Positions 16,265 to 26,139 of a stretch of 64,000 nucleotides of DNA are shown here, one piece after another. Under the pieces are notes generated by a model. The model saw nothing but the letters and a program-made list of their open reading frames with translations, did not search any database and was not told the origin of the DNA. The stretch's first letter is position 1. Each line of letters starts with the position of its first letter. The translations under genes and the position numbers were made by a program. The stretch is taken from assembly GCA_044226045.1 (NCBI GenBank), contig JBGAHR010000005.1, forward strand, positions 88,593-152,592, given 5' to 3'. The DNA comes from Endoryza sp044226045. GTDB lineage: Bacteria; Bacteroidota; Bacteroidia; Chitinophagales; Chitinophagaceae.

Positions 16265-17989
16265 ATGGATAAAGCGATTCAAGAAAAAGTCAATACCTGG
16301 TTGAGTGGAAGTTTTGACCAGGAAACCCGCGATGCGGTAAAAAAACTGCAAACAGAAAATGAAAAGGAACTCGCCGACGCATTTTACCGCAACCTCGAAT
16401 TCGGCACTGGCGGATTAAGAGGCATTATGGGCGTTGGCACCAATCGGATGAATAAATACACGGTGGGTATGGCCACGCAGGGTTATGCGAACTACCTGAA
16501 AAAATCTTATCCGGGCGGAGAGGTGAGAGTAGCCATTGCACATGATAGTCGAAACAACAGCCGATTTTTTGCAGAAACAGTAGCAGGCGTTTTTGCGGCC
16601 AACGGCATCAGGGTGTTTTTGTTTGAAGCATTGAGACCCACTCCCGAACTGAGTTTTGCCATTCGTCATTTGGGATGCCAGGGTGGTGTTGTCTGCACTG
16701 CTTCCCACAATCCGAAAGAATACAACGGGTATAAAGCTTACTGGAATGATGGCGGACAACTGGTGCCACCTCATGACAAGAATGTTATTACCGAAGTGGA
16801 AAAGATAGGATCGGTCGATGAAGTAAAATGGAAAGGCGGTGAAGAAAACATTCAGATCATCGGAAGGGAACTGGATGAGGCTTATATGAATATGGTGAAG
16901 AGCCTCAGCGTTTATCCCGAAGTGATCGCCCGTCAGCATGATCTCAAGATTGTTTACACACCCATACATGGAACCGGTATCATCCTGGTTCCGGAAGTAT
17001 TGAAAAGATTTGGTTTTACAGATGTTAATATAGTAGCTGAACAGTCCACTCCCGATGGCAATTTCCCCACGGTTCATTATCCCAATCCCGAGGAGAGTGA
17101 AGCCATGAGCATCGGGTTGAAAAAAGCAAAGGAACTCAATGCAGATATTTTGCTGGGTACCGATCCGGATAGCGATCGCGTGGGCATCGGTGTAAAAGAC
17201 AATAATGGCGACTGGGTGCTGATGAATGGAAACCAAACTGCCGTATTGGCTTTCAACTACATGATCGAAGCCCGGAAAGCCAAGGGAATAGCCCAGGCCA
17301 ACGATATGGTGGTTAAAACCATTGTTACCACGGATATGATTGACCGAATTGCGCATGAAAGCGGCATTAAATGCTACAATGTGCTGACCGGGTTCAAATG
17401 GATCGCCGAGCTTATCAAGGAAAAGGAGGCTACTGAAAATTACGTGGTGGGCGGAGAGGAAAGCTATGGATTGATGATCGGATCCAAAATCCGGGATAAG
17501 GATGCGATTTCAGCTGTGGCCCTGCTTTGTGAAATGGCCGCTTATGAAAAGGACAAGGGCAGGAGTCTTTTCAGCAAATTGATTGACCTGTATGTACAGA
17601 ATGGTTTCTATAAAGAACATTTGATCTCCATTACAAAGAAAGGAATGGATGGTCAGCAGCAGATCGCCGCGATGATGGAATCTTACAGAAGCCAGCCTCC
17701 GCAAACCATCAATGGTTCTCCGGTGGTGGAATTACTCGATTACGAACTGCGAAAAGGAAAGAACCTGCAGACCGGTGCGGAATGGGAAATCAAATTACCC
17801 AAATCGAACGTGTTGCAATTTATCCTGGCCGATGGCAGCAAAATATCCGCCCGTCCTTCGGGAACTGAACCCAAGATCAAATTTTATTTCAGCGTTAATA
17901 CGTCCTTATCGGATGCGCGGAACTATGAAAAAGTGAACGCAGAACTCGACAGCCGAATTAAAGGAATCATTCAGGATATGAAATTGTGA
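16265..17989 (+). CDS. Phospho-sugar mutase (phosphoglucomutase/phosphomannomutase)
   Basis: This 574-residue alpha-D-phosphohexomutase interconverts hexose 1- and 6-phosphates. It has the catalytic phosphoserine loop TASHNP (Ser147), the magnesium loop GTDPDSDRVG, the sugar-binding loop GGEESYG, and the phosphate-binding loop RPSGTEPKIKFY near the C-terminus. The longer size places it with the PgmB/YhxB-like group common in Bacteroidota and Firmicutes. It links glycogen, cell-wall sugar and glycolytic pools. The start at ATG 16265 gives the family N-terminus. The next gene starts 2 bases after its stop. Confidence 0.95.
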   Translation: MDKAIQEKVNTWLSGSFDQETRDAVKKLQTENEKELADAFYRNLEFGTGGLRGIMGVGTNRMNKYTVGMATQGYANYLKKSYPGGEVRVAIAHDSRNNSRFFAETVAGVFAANGIRVFLFEALRPTPELSFAIRHLGCQGGVVCTASHNPKEYNGYKAYWNDGGQLVPPHDKNVITEVEKIGSVDEVKWKGGEENIQIIGRELDEAYMNMVKSLSVYPEVIARQHDLKIVYTPIHGTGIILVPEVLKRFGFTDVNIVAEQSTPDGNFPTVHYPNPEESEAMSIGLKKAKELNADILLGTDPDSDRVGIGVKDNNGDWVLMNGNQTAVLAFNYMIEARKAKGIAQANDMVVKTIVTTDMIDRIAHESGIKCYNVLTGFKWIAELIKEKEATENYVVGGEESYGLMIGSKIRDKDAISAVALLCEMAAYEKDKGRSLFSKLIDLYVQNGFYKEHLISITKKGMDGQQQIAAMMESYRSQPPQTINGSPVVELLDYELRKGKNLQTGAEWEIKLPKSNVLQFILADGSKISARPSGTEPKIKFYFSVNTSLSDARNYEKVNAELDSRIKGIIQDMKL

Positions 17990-17991
17990 TT

Positions 17992-18369
17992 ATGCTCAAC
18001 TATCTTAAAAAGTTCCGGGCCTGCTGGTTCGGAACTCTTTTTTTACTGGCAGCCTGCGGCGAAAAGCTCTCCGACAACAGGGCCATCGAACTGGTTCGAC
18101 TCAACTACCGGCAACAAAGTCTGACCGAAGGAGCCGGTTCCTGGTTATTGGATACAGTGGAAATACACAAGATTGAAAAGATTCCCGATTCACTCCCTCA
18201 ATTCCGGGTAACCGCTTACACAAGGGGCATATACAGTCTGCCCGTTATAGAAGATGCCCCTCGGGGAGCACGCGAAATATTCTACGACACAGTACAGTTC
18301 ATTGCCAGGAAAACCAATCAGTCGTGGTCGGCCCGTAACTGGATTGTAGTCGGTTCGCGACATGAATAG
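17992..18369 (+). CDS. Small lipoprotein of unknown function
   Basis: This 125-residue protein has a lipoprotein signal with lipobox LLAAC (Cys22). The mature domain is strand-rich, with LDTVEIHKIEKI and QFRVTAYTRGIYS, and I do not recognise it. The ATG at 17992 lies just after the mutase stop; an in-frame GTG at 17986 overlaps that gene and is less likely. Co-transcription with the mutase gene is probable. Confidence 0.75.
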   Translation: MLNYLKKFRACWFGTLFLLAACGEKLSDNRAIELVRLNYRQQSLTEGAGSWLLDTVEIHKIEKIPDSLPQFRVTAYTRGIYSLPVIEDAPRGAREIFYDTVQFIARKTNQSWSARNWIVVGSRHE

Positions 18370-18476
18370 TAAAAACTATTTTACGGGTATTTCTTACATT
18401 GAAATTAACAGTCGTCATGCAGCTATTTGCCCGCCAAAACTGACTGACAAAACAAAAAACACCAAATTAACTGAAC

Positions 18477-19013
18477 ATGAAATTGAAAATCGCCGCTCTG
18501 ATTATTATGACAACGGTTATGGTTAAATCCGTTGATGCCCAAAGCAAAATTGGCCATGTGAGTGTACAGGAAATTGTAAACAATATGCCTGAGTATAAAG
18601 CAGCCCTAACCGAGCTCGACGACTTTGAAAAAGCATTAATTGACCTGGGCAAAGAATATAATCGGGAATACAATCGCCAGGACAGCCTTTTTGCCGCAGA
18701 TTCGTCTAAATGGACACCGGCCATGAAAGAGGTAAAAAGAAAGGAATTGAATGCCGCTTATCTGAAAGTGCTCAACTTCAACCAGGATGCGCAAAATCAA
18801 ATGAATCAGAAAGAACAGCAGCTGCTGGCCCCTGTTCAGCAGAAAGCTATTCAGACCGCCCAACTGGTAGCCAAAGAAAACGGTTATGCCTATGTGCTTC
18901 CGAAAGAGCAGTTGATTGCCTTTCCGGCTTCGGAAGATATTTTACCACTGGTGTTGAAAAAGCTGAACATTACACCTCCGGCCTCGACCAACCCGGCTCC
19001 TAAAAAGAATTAA
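18477..19013 (+). CDS. OmpH/Skp-family periplasmic chaperone
   Basis: This 178-residue protein has a signal peptide ending VDAQS, then KIGHVSVQEIVNNMPEYKAA, the standard Skp/OmpH opening. A long coiled-coil arm follows (about 45-130; repeated charged heptads), then LVAKENGYAYVLP, the conserved return strand. Skp family members hold unfolded outer-membrane proteins in the periplasm. It stands alone before a strong terminator, with a near-consensus -7 box (TTACATTG) upstream. Confidence 0.9.
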   Translation: MKLKIAALIIMTTVMVKSVDAQSKIGHVSVQEIVNNMPEYKAALTELDDFEKALIDLGKEYNREYNRQDSLFAADSSKWTPAMKEVKRKELNAAYLKVLNFNQDAQNQMNQKEQQLLAPVQQKAIQTAQLVAKENGYAYVLPKEQLIAFPASEDILPLVLKKLNITPPASTNPAPKKN

Positions 19014-19017
19014 TCTG

Positions 19018-19047
19018 AAAACGCAGCCTGGTGCTGCGTTTTTTATT
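19018..19047 (+). terminator. Bidirectional rho-independent terminator
   Basis: A 10-bp perfect stem AAAACGCAGC/GCTGCGTTTT with a 5-base loop is followed by further T residues. It ends the OmpH gene and lies at the 3' end of the convergent methyltransferase gene. Confidence 0.88.
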
Positions 19048-19633
19048 TGATCCATTTGGGAAAGATCAAAGGAACCTGACGGCGGTAGTTTCGGTAGACT
19101 TGTCCAAAACGTTTTTCGAGTTTCTTTTCTTCGAGACCGATTCCAACCAGGGTATACAAGGTAATCGCGAGATTCATGACCAGTATCGACCAGTATGGAA
19201 ATACAAGCCATCCTCCCCATATAAAGGCAAAAGTACCCAGGTACAGGGGATGTCTTACGTATTGATGTATCCCAGAAATATGTAATGGCTGAACTGTTTC
19301 GCCATTTTCTTCAGTGTACAGACCGCTCAGATCCGGAAAATATTTACGGATACTCAACAGCATGAGCAGGATACCTGCGCCGGCAATTATTGCGCCTACG
19401 AGAATAGTGGTGGTAGTCGAAGTAAATATTTGGGGAGACCTGATCTGCCCTTGGTACCAAAGAATAGCAACAAGGGCCAGTAGTGAAAAAAGGTTATAGT
19501 AAAGGCGATAAAACCTGAAGAGCTTTCCTATTCGATCGGCAAACCATTTTTTCACCCGGTCATCGGCCAATACGCTATGCAAAAAGCCATAGAGCAGCCA
19601 CACAAGGGCCAGTATGATATGGTTCAATAACAT
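19043..19633 (-). CDS. ICMT/PEMT-like membrane methyltransferase
   Basis: This 196-residue protein has about five membrane helices and the C-terminal motif of isoprenylcysteine carboxyl methyltransferase-like enzymes: HQYVRHPLYLGT, GIGLEEKKLEKRFGQVYRNY and VPLIFP. Members use SAM to methylate membrane-bound substrates. The bacterial substrate is generally unknown. The gene sits 31 bases downstream of the PQQ dehydrogenase gene on the same strand, so the two may share a transcript. Confidence 0.83.
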   Translation of the reverse strand: MLLNHIILALVWLLYGFLHSVLADDRVKKWFADRIGKLFRFYRLYYNLFSLLALVAILWYQGQIRSPQIFTSTTTTILVGAIIAGAGILLMLLSIRKYFPDLSGLYTEENGETVQPLHISGIHQYVRHPLYLGTFAFIWGGWLVFPYWSILVMNLAITLYTLVGIGLEEKKLEKRFGQVYRNYRRQVPLIFPKWIK

Positions 19634-19664
19634 CAGCGGAAATTGCTAAATAATGATGCCAGCT

Positions 19665-21842
19665 TTACTTACCTTTTTCGGGTAAGGTAAAAGCAAGGTA
19701 TTGGTCGCCGGCCAGCGTTCCCAGCTTACCGCCTCCGCAGGCAATCACCAGGTATTGGCGGCCATTCCATTCATACACGGAAGGAGTGGCAAAGGCGGGA
19801 GCGGGTAACTGATATTCCCAAAGCAGTTTGCCCGTGAATTTATTGAAAGCCCGCAACATTCCATCTCTGGCGGCTCCAATGAATACCAGGCCACCGGCGG
19901 TTACCACGGGTCCTCCATAATTTTCGGTGCCGGTGGGCGGTATGCCTTTTGCTTTCAGCTCCGGGTATTCGCCCAAAGGGATCTGCCATTTGATCTCTCC
20001 TTTATTCAGGTCGATGGCATTGAGTGTGCCCCAGGGCGGACTGATGGCGGGTAATCCTTCCGGGCTTAGAAATTTAAAATATCCGGTCATCCGATAGGGC
20101 ATGATATCCGCACTATCGATCTTTTTAACAGGGGGTATAAACGGCTTTTTCTGCGCACTTTTATTGTCGAGTATGAATGAGGCTATCGCTGATTTTTCTG
20201 ATTCGCTCAACCGGTTAAAGGCCGGCATCATTCTTCGCCCACTGTTCAACAACTCAATTACAGATTGATCGGTATAACGTGCCTGAATGTTTTGCAGGGC
20301 GGGATAATTACCGGATCCTTTTCGGTCAGCGCCATGACAGCCGGAGCAATTGTTGATGAATAAGCGTTGTCCTGCCTGTCCCAGGTTTTCTTTCTTCGGC
20401 AATTCTTCTTTGCGATCGACCAACTGTAATCGCCAGGCCATTTCATTGGCATTTACATACAGCAAGCCGGTTTCCGGGTCAAAGGCAGGGCCTCCCCATT
20501 CAGCGCCACCATCATAACCCGGAAAAACAAGCGAAGGCTTTTTACCTGGTGGCGTGTACATATTACCGTAACGATGTTCGCCATACAATTTCTTTACTGC
20601 TGCTTTGGATGAGTCTGGCAAATATGGATTGATATCATTATCGGTTAATGTTTGCCTTACAAACGGTGCCGGCTTTACCGGTATCGGTTGTGTGGGCCAT
20701 ACTTTTTCACCGTCTAATTCGGAAACCGTGTCAACAGGAACCTCACGGATTTCAAACACCGGTTTGCCGGTTTCGCGTTCAAATACATATACCATCCCGT
20801 TCTTGGTGGGTTGAGCAACGGCATCTATTGCCTTGCCATCGATGTGTAAAGTAACCAGGGCAGGAGGGGTGGGCAGGTCTTTATCCCACAAATCGTGATG
20901 CACGAATTGAAAATGCCAGATTCTCTTCCCGGTGGAAGCCTGCAACGCGATCAGGCTGTTGGCAAAGAGGTTGGAACCTTTTCTTTTCCCTCCATAAAAA
21001 TCAAAGGAGGCCGACCCTGTCGGAACGAACAATATCCCTCTCTTCTCATCCAGGGCAAAACCACTCCAGGCATTGGCGCCACCGATATGCTTGTAGTTGG
21101 TGGAATCTTCCCAGGTTTCATATCCAAATTCACCGGGTTGTGGAATGGTATGAAATATCCAGATGAGCTTGCCGGTTCGTACATCAAATGCACGTATATG
21201 CCCGGGGGCAGAAGGAGGAGCTTCATCCACCCTTGTTCCGAGGATAATCAAATCCTGGTATACCGTTCCGGGGGAGGTATTGACAACAAACAGATCAGAC
21301 ACTTCCCGTCCCAGTCCTTCATGTAAATCGATTGAGCCATGATCTCCGAAGCCGGTTATGGGATGACCGGTCTTTGCGTCGACTGCATAGGTCCTGGAGC
21401 CAGCTGTAAAAAATATTCTCCGATCGTTTTTTCCGTCCGTCCAGTAGGCAACTCCGCGGCTGTTGATCATAATGTGATAGGCAGCACGGTAAGCATCGAA
21501 ATCTGTTCTGGCATTGGGATCAAACAACCAGACCTGTTTTCCTGTACCCGCCTCTACTGCAAATAATTTCATCTGCGGAGTTACTCCATACAACAAGCCA
21601 TCCACCATAATGGGATTACATTGTATTTGCGAATGGTTGGCGGTATCAGCATCCTGGCTGCTGTAAGTCCAGGCCAGCGTCAGCTGACCTACATTGGAGG
21701 TATCAATTTGCTGAAGGGAGGAGTAGCGAATCATTTCCGGCGATCCGCCATAGGCCGACCAGGTGGTATATGTTTTTCTGGCAGATGGCTGGCAGCTGAC
21801 AATAAAACCGAGCAGCACAGCAGCCGCGAATATTCTTTTCAT
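19665..21842 (-). CDS. PQQ-dependent dehydrogenase with C-terminal-region cytochrome c
   Basis: This 725-residue lipoprotein (Cys17 after GFIVS) is a quinoprotein of the glucose/alcohol dehydrogenase type. The eight-bladed beta-propeller shows repeated blades with ageing W-motif forms such as GKQVWLFDP and GKLIWIFHT. A cytochrome c domain with the haem motif CSGCH (Cys499, Cys502, His503) is inserted before the last blades. Such enzymes oxidise sugars or alcohols in the periplasm and feed the respiratory chain. Whether this strain makes PQQ cannot be judged here; no pqq genes are in the window. It is the first gene of a minus-strand group. Confidence 0.9.
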   Translation of the reverse strand: MKRIFAAAVLLGFIVSCQPSARKTYTTWSAYGGSPEMIRYSSLQQIDTSNVGQLTLAWTYSSQDADTANHSQIQCNPIMVDGLLYGVTPQMKLFAVEAGTGKQVWLFDPNARTDFDAYRAAYHIMINSRGVAYWTDGKNDRRIFFTAGSRTYAVDAKTGHPITGFGDHGSIDLHEGLGREVSDLFVVNTSPGTVYQDLIILGTRVDEAPPSAPGHIRAFDVRTGKLIWIFHTIPQPGEFGYETWEDSTNYKHIGGANAWSGFALDEKRGILFVPTGSASFDFYGGKRKGSNLFANSLIALQASTGKRIWHFQFVHHDLWDKDLPTPPALVTLHIDGKAIDAVAQPTKNGMVYVFERETGKPVFEIREVPVDTVSELDGEKVWPTQPIPVKPAPFVRQTLTDNDINPYLPDSSKAAVKKLYGEHRYGNMYTPPGKKPSLVFPGYDGGAEWGGPAFDPETGLLYVNANEMAWRLQLVDRKEELPKKENLGQAGQRLFINNCSGCHGADRKGSGNYPALQNIQARYTDQSVIELLNSGRRMMPAFNRLSESEKSAIASFILDNKSAQKKPFIPPVKKIDSADIMPYRMTGYFKFLSPEGLPAISPPWGTLNAIDLNKGEIKWQIPLGEYPELKAKGIPPTGTENYGGPVVTAGGLVFIGAARDGMLRAFNKFTGKLLWEYQLPAPAFATPSVYEWNGRQYLVIACGGGKLGTLAGDQYLAFTLPEKGK

Positions 21843-21911
21843 TGGCAGTCGTTTTGATTCGATGGATGCGATCTGTTCTCACTATTGATATCTCCTCAAC
21901 TAAAACTCCTT

Positions 21912-21943
21912 AAAAAAAAGAATGGATGATTGCTCATCCATTC
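21912..21943 (-). terminator. Rho-independent terminator after the oxidoreductase pseudogene
   Basis: On the minus strand a 10-bp perfect stem GAATGGATGA/TCATCCATTC with a 4-base loop runs into eight T residues. It ends the MFS-oxidoreductase transcript. Confidence 0.88.
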
Positions 21944-21961
21944 CTCGATAGTTCTCTATAA

Positions 21962-23090
21962 TCAGTTCAGGACTTTTTCTGATATTTTACCGGTTTGTTT
22001 GTTTTTCAGGATCACTTTTTTTGCGCCGTAGTGAGTAACCTCTTCTTTCACCAGGTAATGATCTTTGTCGTATTCGGTGAGATGTGAGTCTTTCGAAACA
22101 CCCACTCTTCCCCGCCATATTTCCAGGTTAACCGGTTCCCATTGTTTGGATTTCACGGATCGATAGGCAGCATCGAGCACACAGTTTACCACATATCCGT
22201 CATAAAATGTTTCCTTGGGAGCTTTGCCGGTTTCCATGGAATTGAACATGTCCATGAACATGTGATTATAACCCAGTTCATTCAGTTCATCTCCCACGGG
22301 GAAGAGCCAGCCGCTATTGCTTTCGGCTTTCTCCGCTACGTAATCAGCGCCCTTTCCTGTAGTAAACATATCAAAACCGGTTCTTAAAAAACTGTTGATC
22401 CAGATGGTGCCTTCTGTTCCCATTACTTCATCCCGGAGATCCAGCCCGCCGCGGAAAGTCCAGCTTACTTCAAACTGGGCGATCGCTCCGTTTTCGTATT
22501 TAATGAGACCAATGGCATGATCCTCTGCATCGATGGGTTTCACCTGAGTATCGGCCCAGCACATGACCTCAACAGGTTTGATATCTTTTCCGATATAGCT
22601 CCGCGTGATTTCCACGCAATGACAGCCCAAATCAAGGATACAACCACCACCGGCCTGTTCGATATCCCAGAACCAGTCGCTGTGCGGGCCAGGATGGGTT
22701 TCGCGAGATTTGGCCCAGAGTATTCTGCCCAATGCACCGTTCTTTACGCTTTCATGTGCCTTGATGAATTTGGGTGTATACACCAGGTCTTCCAGGTAGC
22801 CATTGAAGATTCCGGCCTTTTCCACCGCCTCGAGCATACGTTTTGCTTCTTCCCCATTTCTTCCGAGTGGTTTAGTGGTGATCACTGCTTTTTTATGTTT
22901 GCAACACAGCATTACAGCCTGTTCATGCAGGTTATTGGGAAGGGAAATGCAGGTAATCGGCTGCAAATTTTTTTGCACTTTCTTCCCGACGGGAATAGAT
23001 GCTCACAATCTTATCCTTGCTTCTGTATCCCTGCAGCGAATCGGCATAAAAACGGCCAATAAAACCGGAGCCGAGCATTGAAATTTTCAT
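21962..23090 (-). pseudogene. Gfo/Idh/MocA family oxidoreductase, disrupted
   Basis: The minus strand from ATG 23090 encodes MKISMLGSGFIGRFYADSLQ, a Rossmann NAD-binding start, and continues to KKFAADY, then shifts frame and stops at 22932. A second frame, open from about 22978 to 21962, continues the same family: ISLPNNLHEQAVM, VITTKPLGRNGEEAKRML, GGGCILDLGCHCVEI and the C-terminal substrate domain. In intact relatives about 20-25 residues (the DY-x-A-DPEVDAV part) lie between the two pieces; these are missing. A small deletion that is not a multiple of three fits best. These enzymes oxidise sugars or inositols with NAD(P). The gene follows the MFS gene. Confidence 0.85.
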
Positions 23091-23135
23091 ATCCGTATTT
23101 TTATATGAGTTATTATATTGAATAATTTTTCTTGT

Positions 23136-24347
23136 TTAAGCTGCCACCTGTTTGGCTGTCTTTTGATTATCGCGGAAGAACAGCAGGAAAAAAACCAGAA
23201 CGGCAACCGCGATTCCGGCAGGAACCATCCACACACTTCTCCAGTTCACTATTTTTTCAACGGTATAAAAATCCTTCACATAACCAGATAACAATGTACC
23301 GATCCACATACCAATACCATAGGTGGCCATTGTAATCATTCCCTGCGCCGAACTTTGAATACTGACCGGAGCCTTGCTGTCCGTATAGATCTGTCCGGTT
23401 ACGAAGAAGAAGTCAAAACAAACGCCGTGAAGAATAATGCCCGCAAATAGCATCCAGAGTCCGGTATCGGCATTACCATAACCGAAGAAGAGAAATCGGA
23501 CTGCCCATGCGATCATTCCGACTGCAATCATCCATTTCACGCCCAGTCGCCTGAAGCAAAATGGAATCAGTAAAATAAAAGCCGCTTCCGAAAACTGGCC
23601 GTAAGTCATGCTGCTGGCTACATTCTCCATTCCTGCTTCGGTGAGGTACAGATTGGTAAGACTGTAATAGAATGACAGGGGAATACAAATCAGAATGGAA
23701 GAGATAAAGAAAACGACAAACGATCTGTCTTTGAATAATACGAAGGCATCCGCTCCGAGTATCTGTGCAAAAGTAGTTTTGGTTCCTTTTGATTTTGGAG
23801 GAGTGCTCGGAAGAAAAAAACTCAATAAACCCAATGCGGCAGAAGCTACTGCCGCCATTTTAAAGGTAAATGCCAGCTCCTGGGTTTCTATCTTGAATAC
23901 TTTATCGATTAACCATCCTGTTGCGATCCAACCAATTGTTCCCAGCACCCTGATAGAAGGGAATTCTTTGCTTGGGTCGTTCATTTGACGGAAAGCAACT
24001 GAATTTGCCAAAGCAAGTGTGGGAGCATACAGTAAAGAATATACCAGTAACACCCAATAAAAACTGTCCTTATCGATCCTGGTCAGGTAAAACAACAAAA
24101 CAGCTCCTGCCAGGTGAAGTACGCCCAATACCTTTTGTGCCGCAAAGAACTTGTCCGCAATCATTCCCACAAAAAACGGAGAAATGATGGTGGCAATGGC
24201 CATCGCACTATAAGCTGCCCCTACCTGAACGCCGCTAGCCCCTAACACTTTATCGAGATAGGTTCCCATCGTCACGTACCAGGCTCCCCAGATAAAAAAC
24301 TCAAGAAACATTAATACGGAAAGCTGGATGCGGGTTGTCATTTTCAT
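23136..24347 (-). CDS. Nucleoside:H+ symporter-like MFS transporter
   Basis: This 403-residue protein has about twelve membrane helices and the start MTTRIQLSVLMFLEFFIWGAWYV, typical of the NupG/nucleoside H+ symporter group (PF03825). Bacteroidota members often sit with Gfo/Idh oxidoreductases and sugar isomerases and probably import sugars or nucleosides. Here the next gene is such an oxidoreductase (disrupted), and a sugar isomerase lies 4 kb away. Start at ATG 24347 or the second Met two codons later. Confidence 0.88.
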   Translation of the reverse strand: MKMTTRIQLSVLMFLEFFIWGAWYVTMGTYLDKVLGASGVQVGAAYSAMAIATIISPFFVGMIADKFFAAQKVLGVLHLAGAVLLFYLTRIDKDSFYWVLLVYSLLYAPTLALANSVAFRQMNDPSKEFPSIRVLGTIGWIATGWLIDKVFKIETQELAFTFKMAAVASAALGLLSFFLPSTPPKSKGTKTTFAQILGADAFVLFKDRSFVVFFISSILICIPLSFYYSLTNLYLTEAGMENVASSMTYGQFSEAAFILLIPFCFRRLGVKWMIAVGMIAWAVRFLFFGYGNADTGLWMLFAGIILHGVCFDFFFVTGQIYTDSKAPVSIQSSAQGMITMATYGIGMWIGTLLSGYVKDFYTVEKIVNWRSVWMVPAGIAVAVLVFFLLFFRDNQKTAKQVAA

Positions 24348-24533
24348 ATAGCAGTAGTGTTTTTATTGTTGGGTGGGGAAATTACAAACAAATTGGTATT
24401 GATCTGTAACCGTTGAAAAAATGTAGATAAGGATACAGGTATTTTTTTCCCGATTGGCTGACTCTCGCTACGCAATCGTTTTTCCTGATATTACCTGAAA
24501 TCCATTTACTTTGCCAACACAGAATTGCTTGCC

Positions 24534-26087
24534 ATGTCAAATCAGTTTTACTACGGAAAGGATACCCTCACTGTCGGAATTGCCCTGGATATTGCTGCCG
24601 GTAAATGTACCGGCCTGCTTCATCCCGATACCATTGCCCAAATCAACAGGAGCGCGGCCCATGTTCAGCAAATCGTAGCCGATCACCAAACTGTTTATGG
24701 TGTCAATACCGGTTTTGGCATCCTCGCCAATACGCCCATCTCCGAAGAAGATACCGCTACCTTACAATATAAGATCCTGCAGAGTCATAGTGTGGGAGTG
24801 GGGGAGCCGATCCCGGCAGAGGTCGCCCGATTGATGCTGATCACCAAAGTGCAGGCTTTATCAAAAGGTTTCTCGGGTGTGCAGCTCTCCACCATCGAAA
24901 GAATATTGTGGCACCTGGAAAAAGATATCATTCCGGTTGTGCCGGAAAAGGGCAGCGTAGGCGCCAGTGGCGACCTGGCCCCCCTGGCTCACCTTTTTTT
25001 ACCCTTGATTGGACTGGGACAGGTCCAATACAAAGGCAGGGTAAGAGATACAGCCTCTGTATTGAAAGAATTACAAATGATGCCGGTTCGCCTGGGTCCT
25101 AAAGAAGGACTTGCGCTGATCAACGGAACCCAATTCATTCTTTCTTTTGCGGTGAAGGCGGTTCAGCGATTGCATTTTTGTCTCGAAGCGGCGGATATCA
25201 TTGGCGCCATGAGCCTGGAGGCGCTTACAGGAACCAAAGCTCCTTTTGATGAACGATTGCATCAGCTTCGGCCCTTTGAAGGGAACAGGCTGGTGGCACA
25301 ACGGTTAAGGTTATTGCTCGACCACTCCGATATCATGCAAAGCCATATTGATTGTGGCCGGGTGCAGGATCCCTATAGCTTGCGCTGCATGCCCCAGGTT
25401 CACGGGGCTTCCAGAACAGCCTGGTTACACCTCAAACAACTCACCGAAACCGAGCTCAATGCCGTTACCGACAATCCGATCATCCTCGGGCCGGACGATA
25501 CCATCAGCGGCGGTAATTTTCATGGCCAGCCATTGGCGCTGCCACTGGATTACGCCTGTGTCGCAGCTGCCGAGATCGGCAATATATCAGACAGGCGTTG
25601 TTACCTGCTGCTCGAAGGAAAATGGGGGCTTCCGCTCTTGCTCATGAACAATGTGGGCCTCAACAGTGGCTTTATGATTCCACAGTACACCACAGCTGCC
25701 CTGGTTACCGAAAATAAAACGCTTTGTTTCCCAGCCAGCGCCGATAGCATTCCAACCTCACTCGGCCAGGAAGACCATGTTTCAATGGGAAGTATCAGTG
25801 GACGCAAACTCAATAAAGTCATTGACAATCTCGAATACATCCTGGCCATTGAATTGTTAAGCGCCAGCCAGGCCATTGAATTCAGAAGACCGCTTCGCAG
25901 CAGCGCTTTGCTTGAAAAAGCACATCAACTGGTCCGCAGCCAGGTTGGATTTGCGGAAGAGGACAGAATATTCGCAGAAGACATCAACAAGATCGCCGGT
26001 ATCATCAAAGATTTTTCTTTTGTGAATGAATTGAATGCCGTTGCCGGCGGTCGATTGAACCAGGGATTCGACAGTTTTACCCTGTAA
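24534..26087 (+). CDS. hutH: Histidine ammonia-lyase
   Basis: HutH removes ammonia from histidine to give urocanate, the first step of histidine degradation. The protein carries the MIO-forming tripeptide Ala144-Ser145-Gly146 in GSVGASGDLAPLAH, plus VYGVNTGFGILA and QEDHVSMGS, all family hallmarks. The 517-residue length is usual. I begin at ATG 24534; an in-frame TTG at 24525 is three codons earlier. A near-consensus -7 box (TTACTTTG) ends just upstream. It is divergent from the MFS gene and followed by hutU. Confidence 0.96.
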   Translation: MSNQFYYGKDTLTVGIALDIAAGKCTGLLHPDTIAQINRSAAHVQQIVADHQTVYGVNTGFGILANTPISEEDTATLQYKILQSHSVGVGEPIPAEVARLMLITKVQALSKGFSGVQLSTIERILWHLEKDIIPVVPEKGSVGASGDLAPLAHLFLPLIGLGQVQYKGRVRDTASVLKELQMMPVRLGPKEGLALINGTQFILSFAVKAVQRLHFCLEAADIIGAMSLEALTGTKAPFDERLHQLRPFEGNRLVAQRLRLLLDHSDIMQSHIDCGRVQDPYSLRCMPQVHGASRTAWLHLKQLTETELNAVTDNPIILGPDDTISGGNFHGQPLALPLDYACVAAAEIGNISDRRCYLLLEGKWGLPLLLMNNVGLNSGFMIPQYTTAALVTENKTLCFPASADSIPTSLGQEDHVSMGSISGRKLNKVIDNLEYILAIELLSASQAIEFRRPLRSSALLEKAHQLVRSQVGFAEEDRIFAEDINKIAGIIKDFSFVNELNAVAGGRLNQGFDSFTL

Positions 26088-26104
26088 CGCGATCACCATT
26101 TGTG

Positions 26105-26112
26105 TACATTTG
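26105..26112 (+). promoter_or_regulatory. -7 box for hutU
   Basis: TACATTTG is a perfect TAnnTTTG box 28 bases before ATG 26140. It suggests hutU has its own promoter in addition to readthrough from hutH. Motif-based. Confidence 0.5.
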
Positions 26113-26139
26113 TTTACCTAATCTAATTCTTGTTTGGCT

